This document shows positions 9,489-18,535 of a stretch of DNA of 64,000 nt, piece by piece; the stretch's first letter is position 1; each line of letters starts with the position of its first letter. The stretch is from SKVR01 sp964491395 (GTDB taxonomy: Bacteria > Bacteroidota > Bacteroidia > Bacteroidales > UBA7960), in assembly GCA_964491395.1 (NCBI GenBank), contig CAZBGI010000007.1, forward strand, positions 21,560-85,559. Reading direction: 5' to 3'. The position numbers and the translations under genes are program-made. The notes beneath the pieces were generated by a model. That model was not told the DNA's origin. It saw only the letters and a list, made by a program, of their open reading frames with translations, and did no database searches.

Positions 9489-9831
9489 TTTTCAAGTATT
9501 AGTTCGTTTCCCCTTTCTGAAAATCATGAATCATGCCACTTTTCCCAGGCTGTCAACTTGTGAAAGCGAATACCAGAAATAGTTTTTTCACAAACTTTGC
9601 AATTTACAAATATATACCTTTAAAGGGTCATTTTATCGGTAGTTTTCACGTGTTTTTAAGTACATATTTTACTTGTTCGTTTTCAATACAACAAGTGAAC
9701 GAATCCGTACAATACCCCAGCAAAAAGCTCCTCAGCGAAAATGCATCTCCCTGTAAAACAGTCAAAAAACACTAATGGCACAAAATTCGTAATCAATAGC
9801 AAAACTATATAATCTTCACTCCCCTATTGTT
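9489..9831. other. 343-bp divergent intergenic region
   Basis: It separates the leftward kinase gene from the rightward ABC export operon. It holds a -7-type TATATTTG for the kinase (complement of 9607-9614) and, on the plus strand at 9776-9791, a sigma-54-like TGGCAC followed ten bases later by GT rather than GC. No conserved ORF or RNA is seen. Confidence 0.4.
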
Positions 9832-11082
9832 ATGGATAAAATAATAAAGAAAAAAAAGTGGACTCCCCGTAAAATTGGCTCTATCACAGCAGTGGGCTTA
9901 CTTGTACTTTTCATTGTTTATTTGCTGTTTATACGCGATAAAAGCAGCCGTATTTACATAGAGAAAGACAAAATCAGCATTTCGGAAGTCCGGCAAGGTA
10001 GTTTTCAAGAGTTTATCCCTGTAGACGGGGTAGTTCAACCCATGGTAACGATTTACCTTGATGCAGTATTTGGGGGCCGCGTAGAAGAGATATTTATTCG
10101 CGACGGTGCCATGGTAGCAAAAGGAGAACCTATTCTGCGCCTGAGTAACGCCACCATAGAAAAAGACTACATGTTTCAGGAGAATCAAGCCCTTGAAGTA
10201 CTTAATAATTACCAGAATACCCGGCTGAACCTGGAAAGAAATAAATTCACGCTTGAACGTGAAATGGCCGATCTGGAATACCGGCAGGAAATAGCAGTAT
10301 CGGATTTCAACAGAAAGAAAAAGCTCTACGAAAAAAATCATATTCCTGAAGAAGAATACGAAAAGTCAGAACGCGAGTACAGGATTGCAAAAAAACGTTA
10401 TGATATAGCTTACAGGGCCATGCAGCATGATTCGGTTTACACACAAACCCAGATGGTTCAGATAAGAGAATCCATTGATCGCATGCAGGACAACCTGCGG
10501 ATGCTCAATGAAAACCTGAAAAATCTAACCATTACAGCTCCAATTTCAGGGCAGCTCTCCTCCTTCCACCCGGAAATCGGGGAAACCCGGCGTGCAGGCG
10601 AAAACCTGGGACAAATAGATGTTCTGGATGAATTTAAGCTCAGAGCACGCATTGATGAAAGGTACGTCAACAGGACTTTCATAGGACAGAAAGCCCAATT
10701 TGATTACGCAGGAGAGAACTATCAACTCGAAATACAAAAGATATACAGTAATATTGATGCCGGAGCCTTTGAAGTCGATCTGTTCTTCACCGATAGTGTT
10801 CCCAATGGCATAAGAAGAGGCCAGACCTTGCAATTACGTCTTGAGTTTAGTGGCGTGGCCGACGCGGTAATTATACCCCGCGGAGGTTTTTACCAGGAAA
10901 CCGGGGGCAACTGGATTTATGTGCTTGACTCCTCTGGCAAAGAGGCTACCAAAAGAAGAATTCGTATCGGACGGCAAAACATTCATCACTATGAAGTATT
11001 GGAAGGCTTAATGCCCGGCGAACGAGTCATTACATCATCTTATGATACATTTGGTAACAAAGAACGATTGATTTTCAAATAA
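9832..11082 (+). CDS. HlyD/MacA-type periplasmic adaptor subunit
   Basis: A membrane fusion protein linking an inner-membrane exporter to an outer-membrane channel. The 416 aa comprise a basic N-terminus, one membrane anchor (about residues 17-38), a lipoyl-like half domain (VDAVFGGRVEEIFIRDGAMV-type region), a long coiled coil (about 120-230, rich in E/R/K/Q), the second lipoyl half with ITAPISGQLSS, a beta-barrel and a membrane-proximal domain. It is followed 63 bp later by an ABC ATPase and then an FtsX-like permease, which suggests a MacAB-like tripartite exporter. No TolC-type gene is in the window. Substrate unknown. Confidence 0.9.
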   Translation: MDKIIKKKKWTPRKIGSITAVGLLVLFIVYLLFIRDKSSRIYIEKDKISISEVRQGSFQEFIPVDGVVQPMVTIYLDAVFGGRVEEIFIRDGAMVAKGEPILRLSNATIEKDYMFQENQALEVLNNYQNTRLNLERNKFTLEREMADLEYRQEIAVSDFNRKKKLYEKNHIPEEEYEKSEREYRIAKKRYDIAYRAMQHDSVYTQTQMVQIRESIDRMQDNLRMLNENLKNLTITAPISGQLSSFHPEIGETRRAGENLGQIDVLDEFKLRARIDERYVNRTFIGQKAQFDYAGENYQLEIQKIYSNIDAGAFEVDLFFTDSVPNGIRRGQTLQLRLEFSGVADAVIIPRGGFYQETGGNWIYVLDSSGKEATKRRIRIGRQNIHHYEVLEGLMPGERVITSSYDTFGNKERLIFK

Positions 11083-11145
11083 AACATTTAAAAATTTACA
11101 AATTTTTATTATTTTCAAGTTTTCTCACGCAAAAAAAACATTACC

Positions 11146-11853
11146 ATGATTAAAACTGTAGATTTAAGCAAAGTTTTTCGCACTGAAGAGGTGGAAACTA
11201 CCGCTCTCAACCAGGTGTCCTTAGAAATCAAAGAAGGAGAGTTTGTGGCCATTATGGGTCCTTCGGGATGTGGAAAGTCAACTTTGCTCAACATTTTGGG
11301 ATTACTGGACAATCCCAGCAGCGGAGCGTATCACTTCCTGGACAACGAAGTCTCTTCTTATTCCGAAAAACAAAGAGCCAATCTGAGAAAAAAGAATATC
11401 GGTTTTGTATTCCAGAATTTTAACCTTATCGACGAGCTCAGTGTATATGAAAATGTAGAATTACCTCTTATTTACCTGGGATACAGCTCATCAGAGAGAA
11501 AGAAAAGGGTTGAAGAAGTATTGGATCAGATGCAGATAATGCATCGCAAAAATCACTTTCCACTGCAGCTTTCCGGAGGACAACAGCAAAGAGTAGCCGT
11601 TAGCAGGGCTGTAGTAGCCAAACCCCATATCATTCTGGCCGATGAGCCTACCGGTAATCTTGACTCCACCCATGGCGATGAAGTGATGAATTTGCTGGAA
11701 GAACTTAACAAAAACGGCACTACCATCATCATGGTTACCCACTCCCAGAGAGATGCCTCTTATGCCCAAAGGATTGTCAGATTATTTGATGGACAAATTG
11801 TTACAGAAGACAAATCAACCGAATTTGTTCTGACTTCGCTGGCTGAAAAGTAA
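11146..11853 (+). CDS. ABC transporter ATP-binding protein (MacB/LolD class)
   Basis: A 235-aa ATPase with Walker A GPSGCGKST (residues 38-46), Q-loop FQNFNL, signature LSGGQQQRVAVSRAVV, Walker B ILADEPTGNLD and H-loop VTHS. The sequence is of the LolD/MacB-N class that powers FtsX-like permeases. Its partner permease is the next gene on the same strand (12031), after a 177-bp gap that holds a hairpin-forming repeat. Confidence 0.94.
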   Translation: MIKTVDLSKVFRTEEVETTALNQVSLEIKEGEFVAIMGPSGCGKSTLLNILGLLDNPSSGAYHFLDNEVSSYSEKQRANLRKKNIGFVFQNFNLIDELSVYENVELPLIYLGYSSSERKKRVEEVLDQMQIMHRKNHFPLQLSGGQQQRVAVSRAVVAKPHIILADEPTGNLDSTHGDEVMNLLEELNKNGTTIIMVTHSQRDASYAQRIVRLFDGQIVTEDKSTEFVLTSLAEK

Positions 11854-11900
11854 TATCCTCACATGTGGGCTTGTCTTAATGGCCAATTATTCTAATCATC

Positions 11901-11952
11901 GGGCTTGTCGAATCGCTTATTTGATGAATTCAATACTCGTTTCGACAGGCTC
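11901..11952. repeat. Intergenic hairpin element sharing the TTCGACAGGCTC core
   Basis: GGGCTTGTCGAA (11901-11912) can pair with TTCGACAGGCTC (11941-11952) over 12 positions including two G-U pairs, with a 28-nt loop. The right arm is the same 12-mer that forms the core of the tandem repeat at 52977-53060. Both sites lie between genes of ABC export operons. Confidence 0.6.
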
Positions 11953-12030
11953 TCCGGCCAAAAACCATTTCTGAAACAACTATTTTGATAATTTGTTACA
12001 ACTCCTAAAGGCATCATCACCCCTACGTAT

Positions 12031-14439
12031 ATGTTTAAAAACTATATTCTTACTGCCTTACGAAATATTCTTCGAAGCAAATTATACACTGTTATCAATG
12101 TTTTCTGTCTCTCCGTAGGGATTACAGGTGCCATCCTGATAGCTTTATTGCTTAATCATGAATATTCCTACGACAAGTATCACCTTGATCACGAGAACAT
12201 ATACCGGATAGAAGGTAAATATACCCTCGGGGGAAGTACGGACCATTTTGCCATCACTGCCCTCCCGCTTGCACCTGCTTTAAAAGAAGAATTTAGTGAG
12301 GTGAAAAACTATGTGCGGTTTCATGAAACTCCCAATTTTTCTATCAGAATCAAGCGGGACGATTTTGTTGATAATAACTTTTTTTATACCGATTCAACGG
12401 TATTTGATGTATTTAGCTATGAATTTGTTTCGGGTCAACCCGAGGGTTCTCTTTCACAACCTAACTCCGTTGTTCTTACTTCATCGGCCAGCACCAAATT
12501 CTTTGGCAATACACAGTCAATCGGGGAAATTATCAGAATCAATAACGAAAACTATACGGTTACGGCGATCATTGAGGATGTACCGATGAATTCGCACCTG
12601 CTTTTCGATGGGTTGATTTCCCTTTCGACATATGAAAATGCTTATACCATTGATCCGGATCTGTTCTGGAGCATATCGGGCAATTACACGTATCTGCAAT
12701 TACATGATGATGTACCGATAGAAAGGATTCTGGAAAACATGGAAGACTTTAACAGGAAGTATATCGAACCTTCCGGTTCGCTATTGTCTGCTACTGCCTC
12801 CTTTACGGCAACCCCCCTGGCCGACATCCGTTTTACAGACCTGCAGATGTCTCCTCCGGTGGCCAGCAAGACCTCCCTTATGATTTTGCTGATAGTTGCT
12901 GTTTTCCTGATAGTTATAGCCGCTGTAAATTACACCAACCTGGCCACTGCCAGGACTACCCTAAGGGCAAAGGAAATTGGAGTGCGAAAGTCAGCAGGTG
13001 CAACCACTTCCCAGATTTTATGGCAATTTCTTCTCGAATCTCTTTTAATGGCGTTTCTTGCCTTATTCTTATCACTGCTTTTTTTGGAATTTGTCCTTCC
13101 CGGCTTCAATACGCTTACAGACAAAGCTTTTACAATATTTGACGTCCTTCGTCCTTATGTATTGTTACAATTAATTCTGATAACCGCCTTTACAGGATTG
13201 TTAGCGGGAGCCTATCCTTCATTTATTCTTAGCCGGATAAATCCTGCTCTTATTTTAAAACCTGTTCAGCATAAAACAAGGGGAGCAGCTTTACTAAGAA
13301 AAATACTGGTGGTTTTTCAGTTTGCCATTTCCGTGATTCTTATTTCCGGAACATTGACCGTTAGAAATCAATTGAATTTTTTGAAAAACAAAGACAAGGG
13401 TATTTCTCTGGACAACCGAATAGCGATGGTTCTGCCTGATAATGAATCCGAAAATGAAAAAATCAAGCGAATCCAAAACAGGATTGCAGAAAATCCTGAC
13501 ATTTTGTCGACCTCAAAGTCAAGTTCTATTCCCGGAGCAGGTTTTAATACGGTGGCTGTGCAGGCTGAAGCAGATGCAGGAAAGTATGATGCCAAAATCA
13601 CCACCAATATAGTCGACGAAAAGTTTTTAGCCCTTTTTGATATTGATCTTATTGAAGGTCGCAACTTCCATGAAGATACCCCTTCTGATTACGGGACTAC
13701 AGCCATCATCAATGAATCAGCGGCAAAGTATTTCGGATGGCATGACGATGCGCTGGGAAAAACCATCAAATGGCAGTTTGACCAGAATGGCATTCCTCAA
13801 ACACATTTAAGGGTAATCGGTGTAATGAAAGACCATAATTTTCTGAACCTGAATAATCCTGTCACTCCTCTGATGTTTCGGTTACCTTCCCAGGAAGATC
13901 GATACAACTATTTAAATATTCATCATAAAGAAGGAAAGAGTCAGGAAGTGATTCAATACCTGGAGCATATCCTGCGCAGGGAAGAACCTGATATGGTACC
14001 CAATATCCTGGTAATAGAACGCGGCTATTCAGAATCCTTTACCTACGAAGAAAAGCTGGGAACAATTTTCGGAATTTTCGCGGTGGTTTGTATTCTCGTC
14101 TCTTTTCTGGGTCTTTTCGGATTGTCATCTTTTATGGCAGAACAACGCCGAAGAGAAGTAGGGATACGCAAAGTACTCGGCTCATCCGGCGCGGGGATTC
14201 TGGGGCTGTTTTATAAGGAGTTTGCCATATTAATATTTACTGCCATCATATTAGCTGCACCTGTATCATGGTTCTTGCTGGATAACTGGCTGGACAGTTT
14301 CATATACCGAACTGACATGTCTCTTAAACCTTTGCTGCTGGCCTCTTTGTCCGCTATTTTCATTGCCATGGTTACAGTAAGTTTTCATACGCTAAAAACT
14401 GCTCGTATGAATCCGGTGGATACTCTGAGAGCCGAATAA
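12031..14439 (+). CDS. FtsX-like ABC transporter permease (MacB class, 802 aa)
   Basis: A large two-module permease. It starts FKNYILTALRNILRSKLYTVINVFCLSVG, the usual N-terminus of this Bacteroidota family, followed by a MacB periplasmic core domain, a first FtsX module with three TM helices (about residues 290-420, ending GAYPSFILSRINP), a second periplasmic domain and a C-terminal FtsX module (RRREVGIRKVLGSS, TM helices to the end). It should use the ATPase encoded just upstream. A terminator follows, shared with the convergent OsmC gene. Confidence 0.93.
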   Translation: MFKNYILTALRNILRSKLYTVINVFCLSVGITGAILIALLLNHEYSYDKYHLDHENIYRIEGKYTLGGSTDHFAITALPLAPALKEEFSEVKNYVRFHETPNFSIRIKRDDFVDNNFFYTDSTVFDVFSYEFVSGQPEGSLSQPNSVVLTSSASTKFFGNTQSIGEIIRINNENYTVTAIIEDVPMNSHLLFDGLISLSTYENAYTIDPDLFWSISGNYTYLQLHDDVPIERILENMEDFNRKYIEPSGSLLSATASFTATPLADIRFTDLQMSPPVASKTSLMILLIVAVFLIVIAAVNYTNLATARTTLRAKEIGVRKSAGATTSQILWQFLLESLLMAFLALFLSLLFLEFVLPGFNTLTDKAFTIFDVLRPYVLLQLILITAFTGLLAGAYPSFILSRINPALILKPVQHKTRGAALLRKILVVFQFAISVILISGTLTVRNQLNFLKNKDKGISLDNRIAMVLPDNESENEKIKRIQNRIAENPDILSTSKSSSIPGAGFNTVAVQAEADAGKYDAKITTNIVDEKFLALFDIDLIEGRNFHEDTPSDYGTTAIINESAAKYFGWHDDALGKTIKWQFDQNGIPQTHLRVIGVMKDHNFLNLNNPVTPLMFRLPSQEDRYNYLNIHHKEGKSQEVIQYLEHILRREEPDMVPNILVIERGYSESFTYEEKLGTIFGIFAVVCILVSFLGLFGLSSFMAEQRRREVGIRKVLGSSGAGILGLFYKEFAILIFTAIILAAPVSWFLLDNWLDSFIYRTDMSLKPLLLASLSAIFIAMVTVSFHTLKTARMNPVDTLRAE

Positions 14440-14490
14440 TTCGCTTAAGGAGATTAAGGATATTCGCTCATGAAATCGGAAATATCAAAA

Positions 14491-14530
14491 AAAAAGCTGC
14501 CATGGTAAAAACAATAGCAGCTTTTTTTTT
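14491..14530. terminator. Terminator between ABC permease and OsmC gene
   Basis: AAGCTGC (14494-14500) / GCAGCTT (14517-14523), with an A-run before and a T-run after, so it can work in both directions. The T-run leads directly into the run of Ns, so the assembly broke at this homopolymer. Confidence 0.8.
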
Positions 14531-14630
14531 NNNNNNNNNNNNNNNNNNNNNNNNNNNNNNNNNNNNNNNNNNNNNNNNNNNNNNNNNNNNNNNNNNNNNN
14601 NNNNNNNNNNNNNNNNNNNNNNNNNNNNNN
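14531..14630. other. Assembly gap (100 N)
   Basis: Exactly 100 Ns, the conventional size for a gap of unknown length. It removes the stop codon of the OsmC gene and any sequence between that gene and the terminator. Confidence 0.99.
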
Positions 14631-15048
14631 TGGCTTCGAGTTTAATAGTAACTCCCCCAAGGGCCTTGGATACAGGACAATTTTCTTTGGCCGCGTTGGC
14701 AATTTCATCAAATTTGTCATCAGCAATATCACTCACCTTGGCCTGGGTCTTTAATAAAATATTCGTAATAGCAAATCCTCCTTCTACTTTTCCCAGGAAA
14801 ACTTCGGCTTCTGTTTCTATTCTTTCGGGGGTGAATCCTCCCTGATCCAAAGCATGCGCAAAAGCCATGGAGAAGCATGACGCGATGGCTGCACCGATAA
14901 GTTCTTCGGGACTGGAAGCTGATTTATCATCTTCAAATCGTGATGTAAATTTAAGTGTTCCTTCAAATCCGCTGGTTTTTAAAGTATATTTTCCATTTCC
15001 TTTAGGAAGGTTGCCTTCCCAATATGCATTGGCATAGTGTTTACTCAT
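14631..15048 (-). CDS. OsmC family peroxiredoxin (3' end lost in gap)
   Basis: OsmC/Ohr proteins reduce organic hydroperoxides with two cysteines. About 139 residues are visible from MSKHYANAYWEG to GVTIKLEA, nearly the whole of a usual ~140-aa OsmC. The catalytic cysteines appear in AAIASCFSMAFAHAL and KENCPVSKALGG. The last few residues and the stop codon fall inside the N run, so the apparent extension of the frame beyond the gap is not real protein. The promoter region (15049-15184) has no obvious motif. Confidence 0.93.
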
Positions 15049-15184
15049 GACTTCGTTGATTTTAAGTTTCTACTTTTTTTTGCAACTGATGCTTTATCAG
15101 TTCCTGAAATCGCCCTCAGCATTTCAGTATACAATTAACCACAAAGCCCTGATATTTGTTTATCAAAACCAGAAATAAAGGAAA

Positions 15185-16933
15185 TCAATTTTCTTGCATT
15201 TCAACTATTCTGCCCTTGCTAAAAGTCATACTGCGGATTCTTTTACCCTTCTCATCATAAATGACCCATTGGCCTTCTTTTACCCCTTCTTCATACTTTC
15301 CTTCCTCTCGTTTTCTTCCGTTTTCATAAAAAGAAACAAAGTCGCCATGCATTCGGTTGTCCTTGAAATATTGCTCCCGGATCTTCACACCTCTATCGTC
15401 ATAAAAATACCACAGCCCTTGTTTCAGATTATTCTCATACGTTCCTTCTTCCATCATCTGTCCATTGGCATACCATTGTTTATAGTAACCATGCAACAAG
15501 CCATCGACATAATGTGATTCTGTGATTTTATTGCCATTATCAAGCCACTGGGTAGATTTGCCATGTCGAACACTCCCCAGGGTATCGGGTATTATTTTAT
15601 AAGACACCTCATATCGTTTGCGCCCGTTTTCATGCCATCCTATCCATATGCTATCCATTCTGGCCTTATCAAACTTACCCAGGTCGCGTTGGTTTCCGTT
15701 TTCATACCAACTGGACCAAACACCATGCTCTTTGTTATCGGAAAACGGACCTTCATGACTTTTCCGGCCAGATTCAAACCATACGGTCCACATTCCTTCC
15801 CGTTTTCCGTTTTGGTAATCTCCTTGTCTGAGTTTTTCTCCGGTGAGATAGTAGTAAGTCCAGGTGCCGTGCTGAACACCCTCAATAAAGTCGCCGGTGC
15901 TCGCAGTCAGTCCATCTTCAAAATAGAATACCCAGGTACTGTCCTGAAGGTTATCAAGGTATTTTCCTTCCATTTCTTTTTCCCCATTTTCAAACCAATA
16001 TTGTGTGTAGCCATGGAGGTTATTGTTTTTATAGTTTCCTGTAAATTCAAGCTGTCCGTCGGGATAGAACTTTTCGGAAGGGCCATCACGTTTATCGCGC
16101 GAAAAAAAGGAGATGTCACGAGGAGTACCATCTTCATAGAAAAACTCCCATTTCCCTTCTTTAAGACCATCGACCACACCACCCTGCATCTCAATCTGTC
16201 CATTGGGAAACCATGTTGTGCTCATCCCTGTACCGTGCTCCAGCTCTGCCCACGGCTCTCCATCTTCATACCAGAACTTCCACAATCCCTGTTTAACACC
16301 TTCCTCATAAACCCCTTCAGACCATCGTTCACCGGATTGGTAAAAATAGGTGTAATCGCCATTCTTCTCACCTTCCATCTGCAGACCTTCTTCTCTCAGG
16401 TTTCCATTGGGATACCACGCTTTGTATTCCTTTGTATCATAGTGGAGAGCTTCTTCTTTGTAGCCTTCTTCGGCATAGAAAATCCACAAACCCGTTCTAT
16501 CCTCATTTTTATAAGTACCTTCAGCTTCAATTTTCCCATTTTCATAATAATAAGTCCATTCACCGGTTTTCCCGTTCTCTCCCCAATCGCCTTGTTGACT
16601 GATGTTACCATTGGAATAAAAACCCGTAAAAACATCATTGTCGTAATCTACTTCATAAGCCTTATTTCCTTTTTCATCATAATACTCCCAAACACCCACT
16701 TTTTTGCCCATTTGGTAATGACCCTGCTTTTGCAATATATCATCGTGGGAGTGGTATTGCCATAGCCCGTGTTTTTCCCCTTGTCTGTAAGAGCCCTGGC
16801 CTATAAGTTCACCATTCTGAAGACTTACGGAAGGTGTATTTTGTCCTTTTAGATCAAAAGAAACAAGAACAGTAGCAGCCAACCCGATTAGTGCAACGGG
16901 CAATATCATAAGATGGGAAAGAAAGTGTTTCAT
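15185..16933 (-). CDS. Secreted MORN/YwqK-type repeat protein
   Basis: A 582-aa exported protein built almost entirely of 22-24-residue repeats of the form GxWxxYYENGKxxxEGxYxxGxxxG, about two dozen copies, the MORN_2 (PF07661, 'YwqK antitoxin module') repeat. Translation is taken from ATG 16933 (MKHFLSHLMILPVALIG), which gives a signal peptide; upstream codons in the same frame lack family character. A good promoter (TTG-N17-TAATTTTG) lies 40-70 bp upstream. The gene is separated from the Exb operon by that operon's terminator. Such proteins are common and poorly understood in Bacteroidota; the antitoxin label is historical and no toxin partner is adjacent. Confidence 0.88.
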   Translation of the reverse strand: MKHFLSHLMILPVALIGLAATVLVSFDLKGQNTPSVSLQNGELIGQGSYRQGEKHGLWQYHSHDDILQKQGHYQMGKKVGVWEYYDEKGNKAYEVDYDNDVFTGFYSNGNISQQGDWGENGKTGEWTYYYENGKIEAEGTYKNEDRTGLWIFYAEEGYKEEALHYDTKEYKAWYPNGNLREEGLQMEGEKNGDYTYFYQSGERWSEGVYEEGVKQGLWKFWYEDGEPWAELEHGTGMSTTWFPNGQIEMQGGVVDGLKEGKWEFFYEDGTPRDISFFSRDKRDGPSEKFYPDGQLEFTGNYKNNNLHGYTQYWFENGEKEMEGKYLDNLQDSTWVFYFEDGLTASTGDFIEGVQHGTWTYYYLTGEKLRQGDYQNGKREGMWTVWFESGRKSHEGPFSDNKEHGVWSSWYENGNQRDLGKFDKARMDSIWIGWHENGRKRYEVSYKIIPDTLGSVRHGKSTQWLDNGNKITESHYVDGLLHGYYKQWYANGQMMEEGTYENNLKQGLWYFYDDRGVKIREQYFKDNRMHGDFVSFYENGRKREEGKYEEGVKEGQWVIYDEKGKRIRSMTFSKGRIVEMQEN

Positions 16934-16974
16934 ATAATTATAATTGCATTTGGAAGTAAATGAGATAATTATTG

Positions 16975-17002
16975 CAAAATTACAAAAGCCTTTCAAAACC
17001 AA
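16975..17002 (-). promoter_or_regulatory. Bacteroidota-type promoter for the MORN-repeat gene
   Basis: On the minus strand the -33 TTG (complement of 17000-17002) and -7 TAATTTTG (complement of 16975-16982) are separated by 17 bases, within the TTG-N17-23-TAnnTTTG rule known from Flavobacterium. Predicted leader is about 37 nt. Confidence 0.6.
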
Positions 17003-17060
17003 CATCATAATAATAAAGAATATAGATGTTGATGAAAGGCTCTTGACTCTTATCCAAAGC

Positions 17061-17092
17061 AAAAAACCCGGCGCAAAAAGCCGGGTTTTTAT
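17061..17092 (-). terminator. Terminator of the exbB-exbD operon
   Basis: AACCCGGC (17065-17072) / GCCGGGTT (17080-17087) with T-runs on both strands, 28 bp past the last exbD stop codon. Confidence 0.9.
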
Positions 17093-17114
17093 GGTGTATC
17101 AGTAACAATAAGAC

Positions 17115-17594
17115 TTACATTCCACTAACTTCTCCACGTGTGGTAGAATAGTTTATATTAAGTGCATTTACAAGTCTTAATTCCTGTTTAACGTCAGTAA
17201 CAATGCCCATTTTTGTTTCCCGGTCAACTTTCATAGAGAAAACCATGATCGGTCTTTCATTTTCGGGTCTTGCCTGCCTTTCCGATTCAACAAAAGAAGC
17301 AATTTCACTGAGACTGGCAAAAGTATCATTGAGCTGTATTCTGGGTTCGGTACCAAATACTTCGCTTTGCAAAGGAGTACCGATATAAATAAAGCTCACC
17401 AACGATTTGCGTTCCAGTTTTTGAATTTCGGTGGCAGGAGGTAAGGTATTTCTAACAAAGAGCGTGGTTTCACGCATGGTTGTAGTTACCATGAAGAAGA
17501 ACAGCAGCATGAAAATAATATCAGGCAAAGAAGCTGTATTAATTTTCTGCGACGCAGGGGCTGATTCTTTTTTAAATCTTCCTTTTATTAACAT
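17115..17594 (-). CDS. exbD: Biopolymer transport protein ExbD (second copy)
   Basis: ExbD with ExbB forms the proton channel that energises TonB. The 159-aa protein has the N-terminal TM helix with the proton-relay Asp in NTASLPDIIFMLLFFFMVTTT, then a periplasmic domain. Its start codon overlaps the stop of the upstream exbD by one base (TAATG), so the two are translationally coupled. Two dissimilar ExbD subunits in one operon are usual in Bacteroidota. Confidence 0.95.
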   Translation of the reverse strand: MLIKGRFKKESAPASQKINTASLPDIIFMLLFFFMVTTTMRETTLFVRNTLPPATEIQKLERKSLVSFIYIGTPLQSEVFGTEPRIQLNDTFASLSEIASFVESERQARPENERPIMVFSMKVDRETKMGIVTDVKQELRLVNALNINYSTTRGEVSGM

Positions 17595-18172
17595 TATCTA
17601 CCTCCTCCTATATCTTTAGGTTCTGCTTCTGAAATAGCCATAGGTACAGCAGTACGGATGGCCTTAACGAGATCCTGGTCCTTGAGTTGATCAAATCTAA
17701 CCCCGAATTTCTCCTGGGAAAGATCGTTACGTATATCATTAATAGCTGCGGCAAGTTCATTTTGCACCGCAATATACATCTCGTAAGAGGTACCCCTGTC
17801 GTTTTGCAAGGAAATCACCCCTTTAGAGACTTCTACTTCGCCAAGATTGTCGATAGTACGCATCTCTCTTACAGGTTTGTTAGGATCATTTTCCGCATTC
17901 AGCATCCAGTTTCGGGTCTCTTCGCGCAAATTGCGAACAGACGATAGTTCTCCCTCTACCAGTAACCTGTCGTTTTGGTCAACCAATACCACAAACACAT
18001 TTCGTTCCCTTACCGGGGGTGGTTCAGGTTGATTGGGGTCGATGGGAGGGGGCAACAGCCTTCTAAGTCCGGTATCAACATCCATTGTAGTAGTTACAAG
18101 GAAGAAAACCAGCAAAAGAAAGGCAATGTCTGCCATTGAACCGGCATTAATTTCTGGGTTCATTCTTGCCAT
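17594..18172 (-). CDS. exbD: Biopolymer transport protein ExbD (first copy)
   Basis: A 192-aa ExbD/TolR family protein with the TM helix and conserved Asp in NAGSMADIAFLLLVFFLVTTT. It is longer than the second copy, with a Pro-rich stretch (PPIDPNQPEPPP) after the membrane helix and an extended periplasmic domain. It follows the 109-aa membrane protein by 22 bp and overlaps the second exbD by one base. It probably forms a heteromeric channel with ExbB (18536-19375). Confidence 0.95.
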   Translation of the reverse strand: MARMNPEINAGSMADIAFLLLVFFLVTTTMDVDTGLRRLLPPPIDPNQPEPPPVRERNVFVVLVDQNDRLLVEGELSSVRNLREETRNWMLNAENDPNKPVREMRTIDNLGEVEVSKGVISLQNDRGTSYEMYIAVQNELAAAINDIRNDLSQEKFGVRFDQLKDQDLVKAIRTAVPMAISEAEPKDIGGGR

Positions 18173-18194
18173 AGAGCGTTCTCCTAATTTTTTA

Positions 18195-18524
18195 TTATCT
18201 GAATAATTTCGATACTTCCGTATAAACTGTAGCTAAAATAGCCAAGCCGATAAAAATGAAGGTTGCATGAATTCCTCCTCCAATGATTTTAGAGATGGTT
18301 TCAGAAGCAACCGGAATAGCCACATCAAGGTAAAGTTCTGTGGTACCCAGGCTATAACCAATAATGAATACAACTAAAAGTGCTACAATTCCTATCAGGG
18401 CACCTTTGGCCTTAGCAAAGTTGGCAATAAGATGGTATATTGAGAACAAGATGACCCCCAAGGCTGATAGGCCCAAAAGGACGTAAGCCACCACGAGGCC
18501 AATATTTATCAAAGAGTCACTCAT
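18195..18524 (-). CDS. Small 3-TM membrane protein of the Exb operon
   Basis: A 109-aa hydrophobic protein of unknown function with three predicted membrane helices (about residues 6-33, 42-61 and 80-105) and almost no soluble part. It lies 11 bp downstream of exbB and 22 bp upstream of exbD, so it is surely co-transcribed. I recall a similar small protein between exbB and exbD in many Bacteroidota, but it has no assigned role; the context suggests an accessory subunit of the proton channel. No catalytic motif is seen. Confidence 0.85.
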   Translation of the reverse strand: MSDSLINIGLVVAYVLLGLSALGVILFSIYHLIANFAKAKGALIGIVALLVVFIIGYSLGTTELYLDVAIPVASETISKIIGGGIHATFIFIGLAILATVYTEVSKLFR

Positions 18525-18535
18525 AATACAATTTT

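Noticed and set aside
15563..16765. 400-codon open frame on the plus strand
   Set aside because: It is antisense to the MORN-repeat gene; the repeated coding pattern keeps the opposite frame open. The translation has no family character.
15185..16933. Toxin-antitoxin system based on the YwqK 'antitoxin' label
   Set aside because: The protein is exported and repeat-only, and no toxin-like gene is adjacent.
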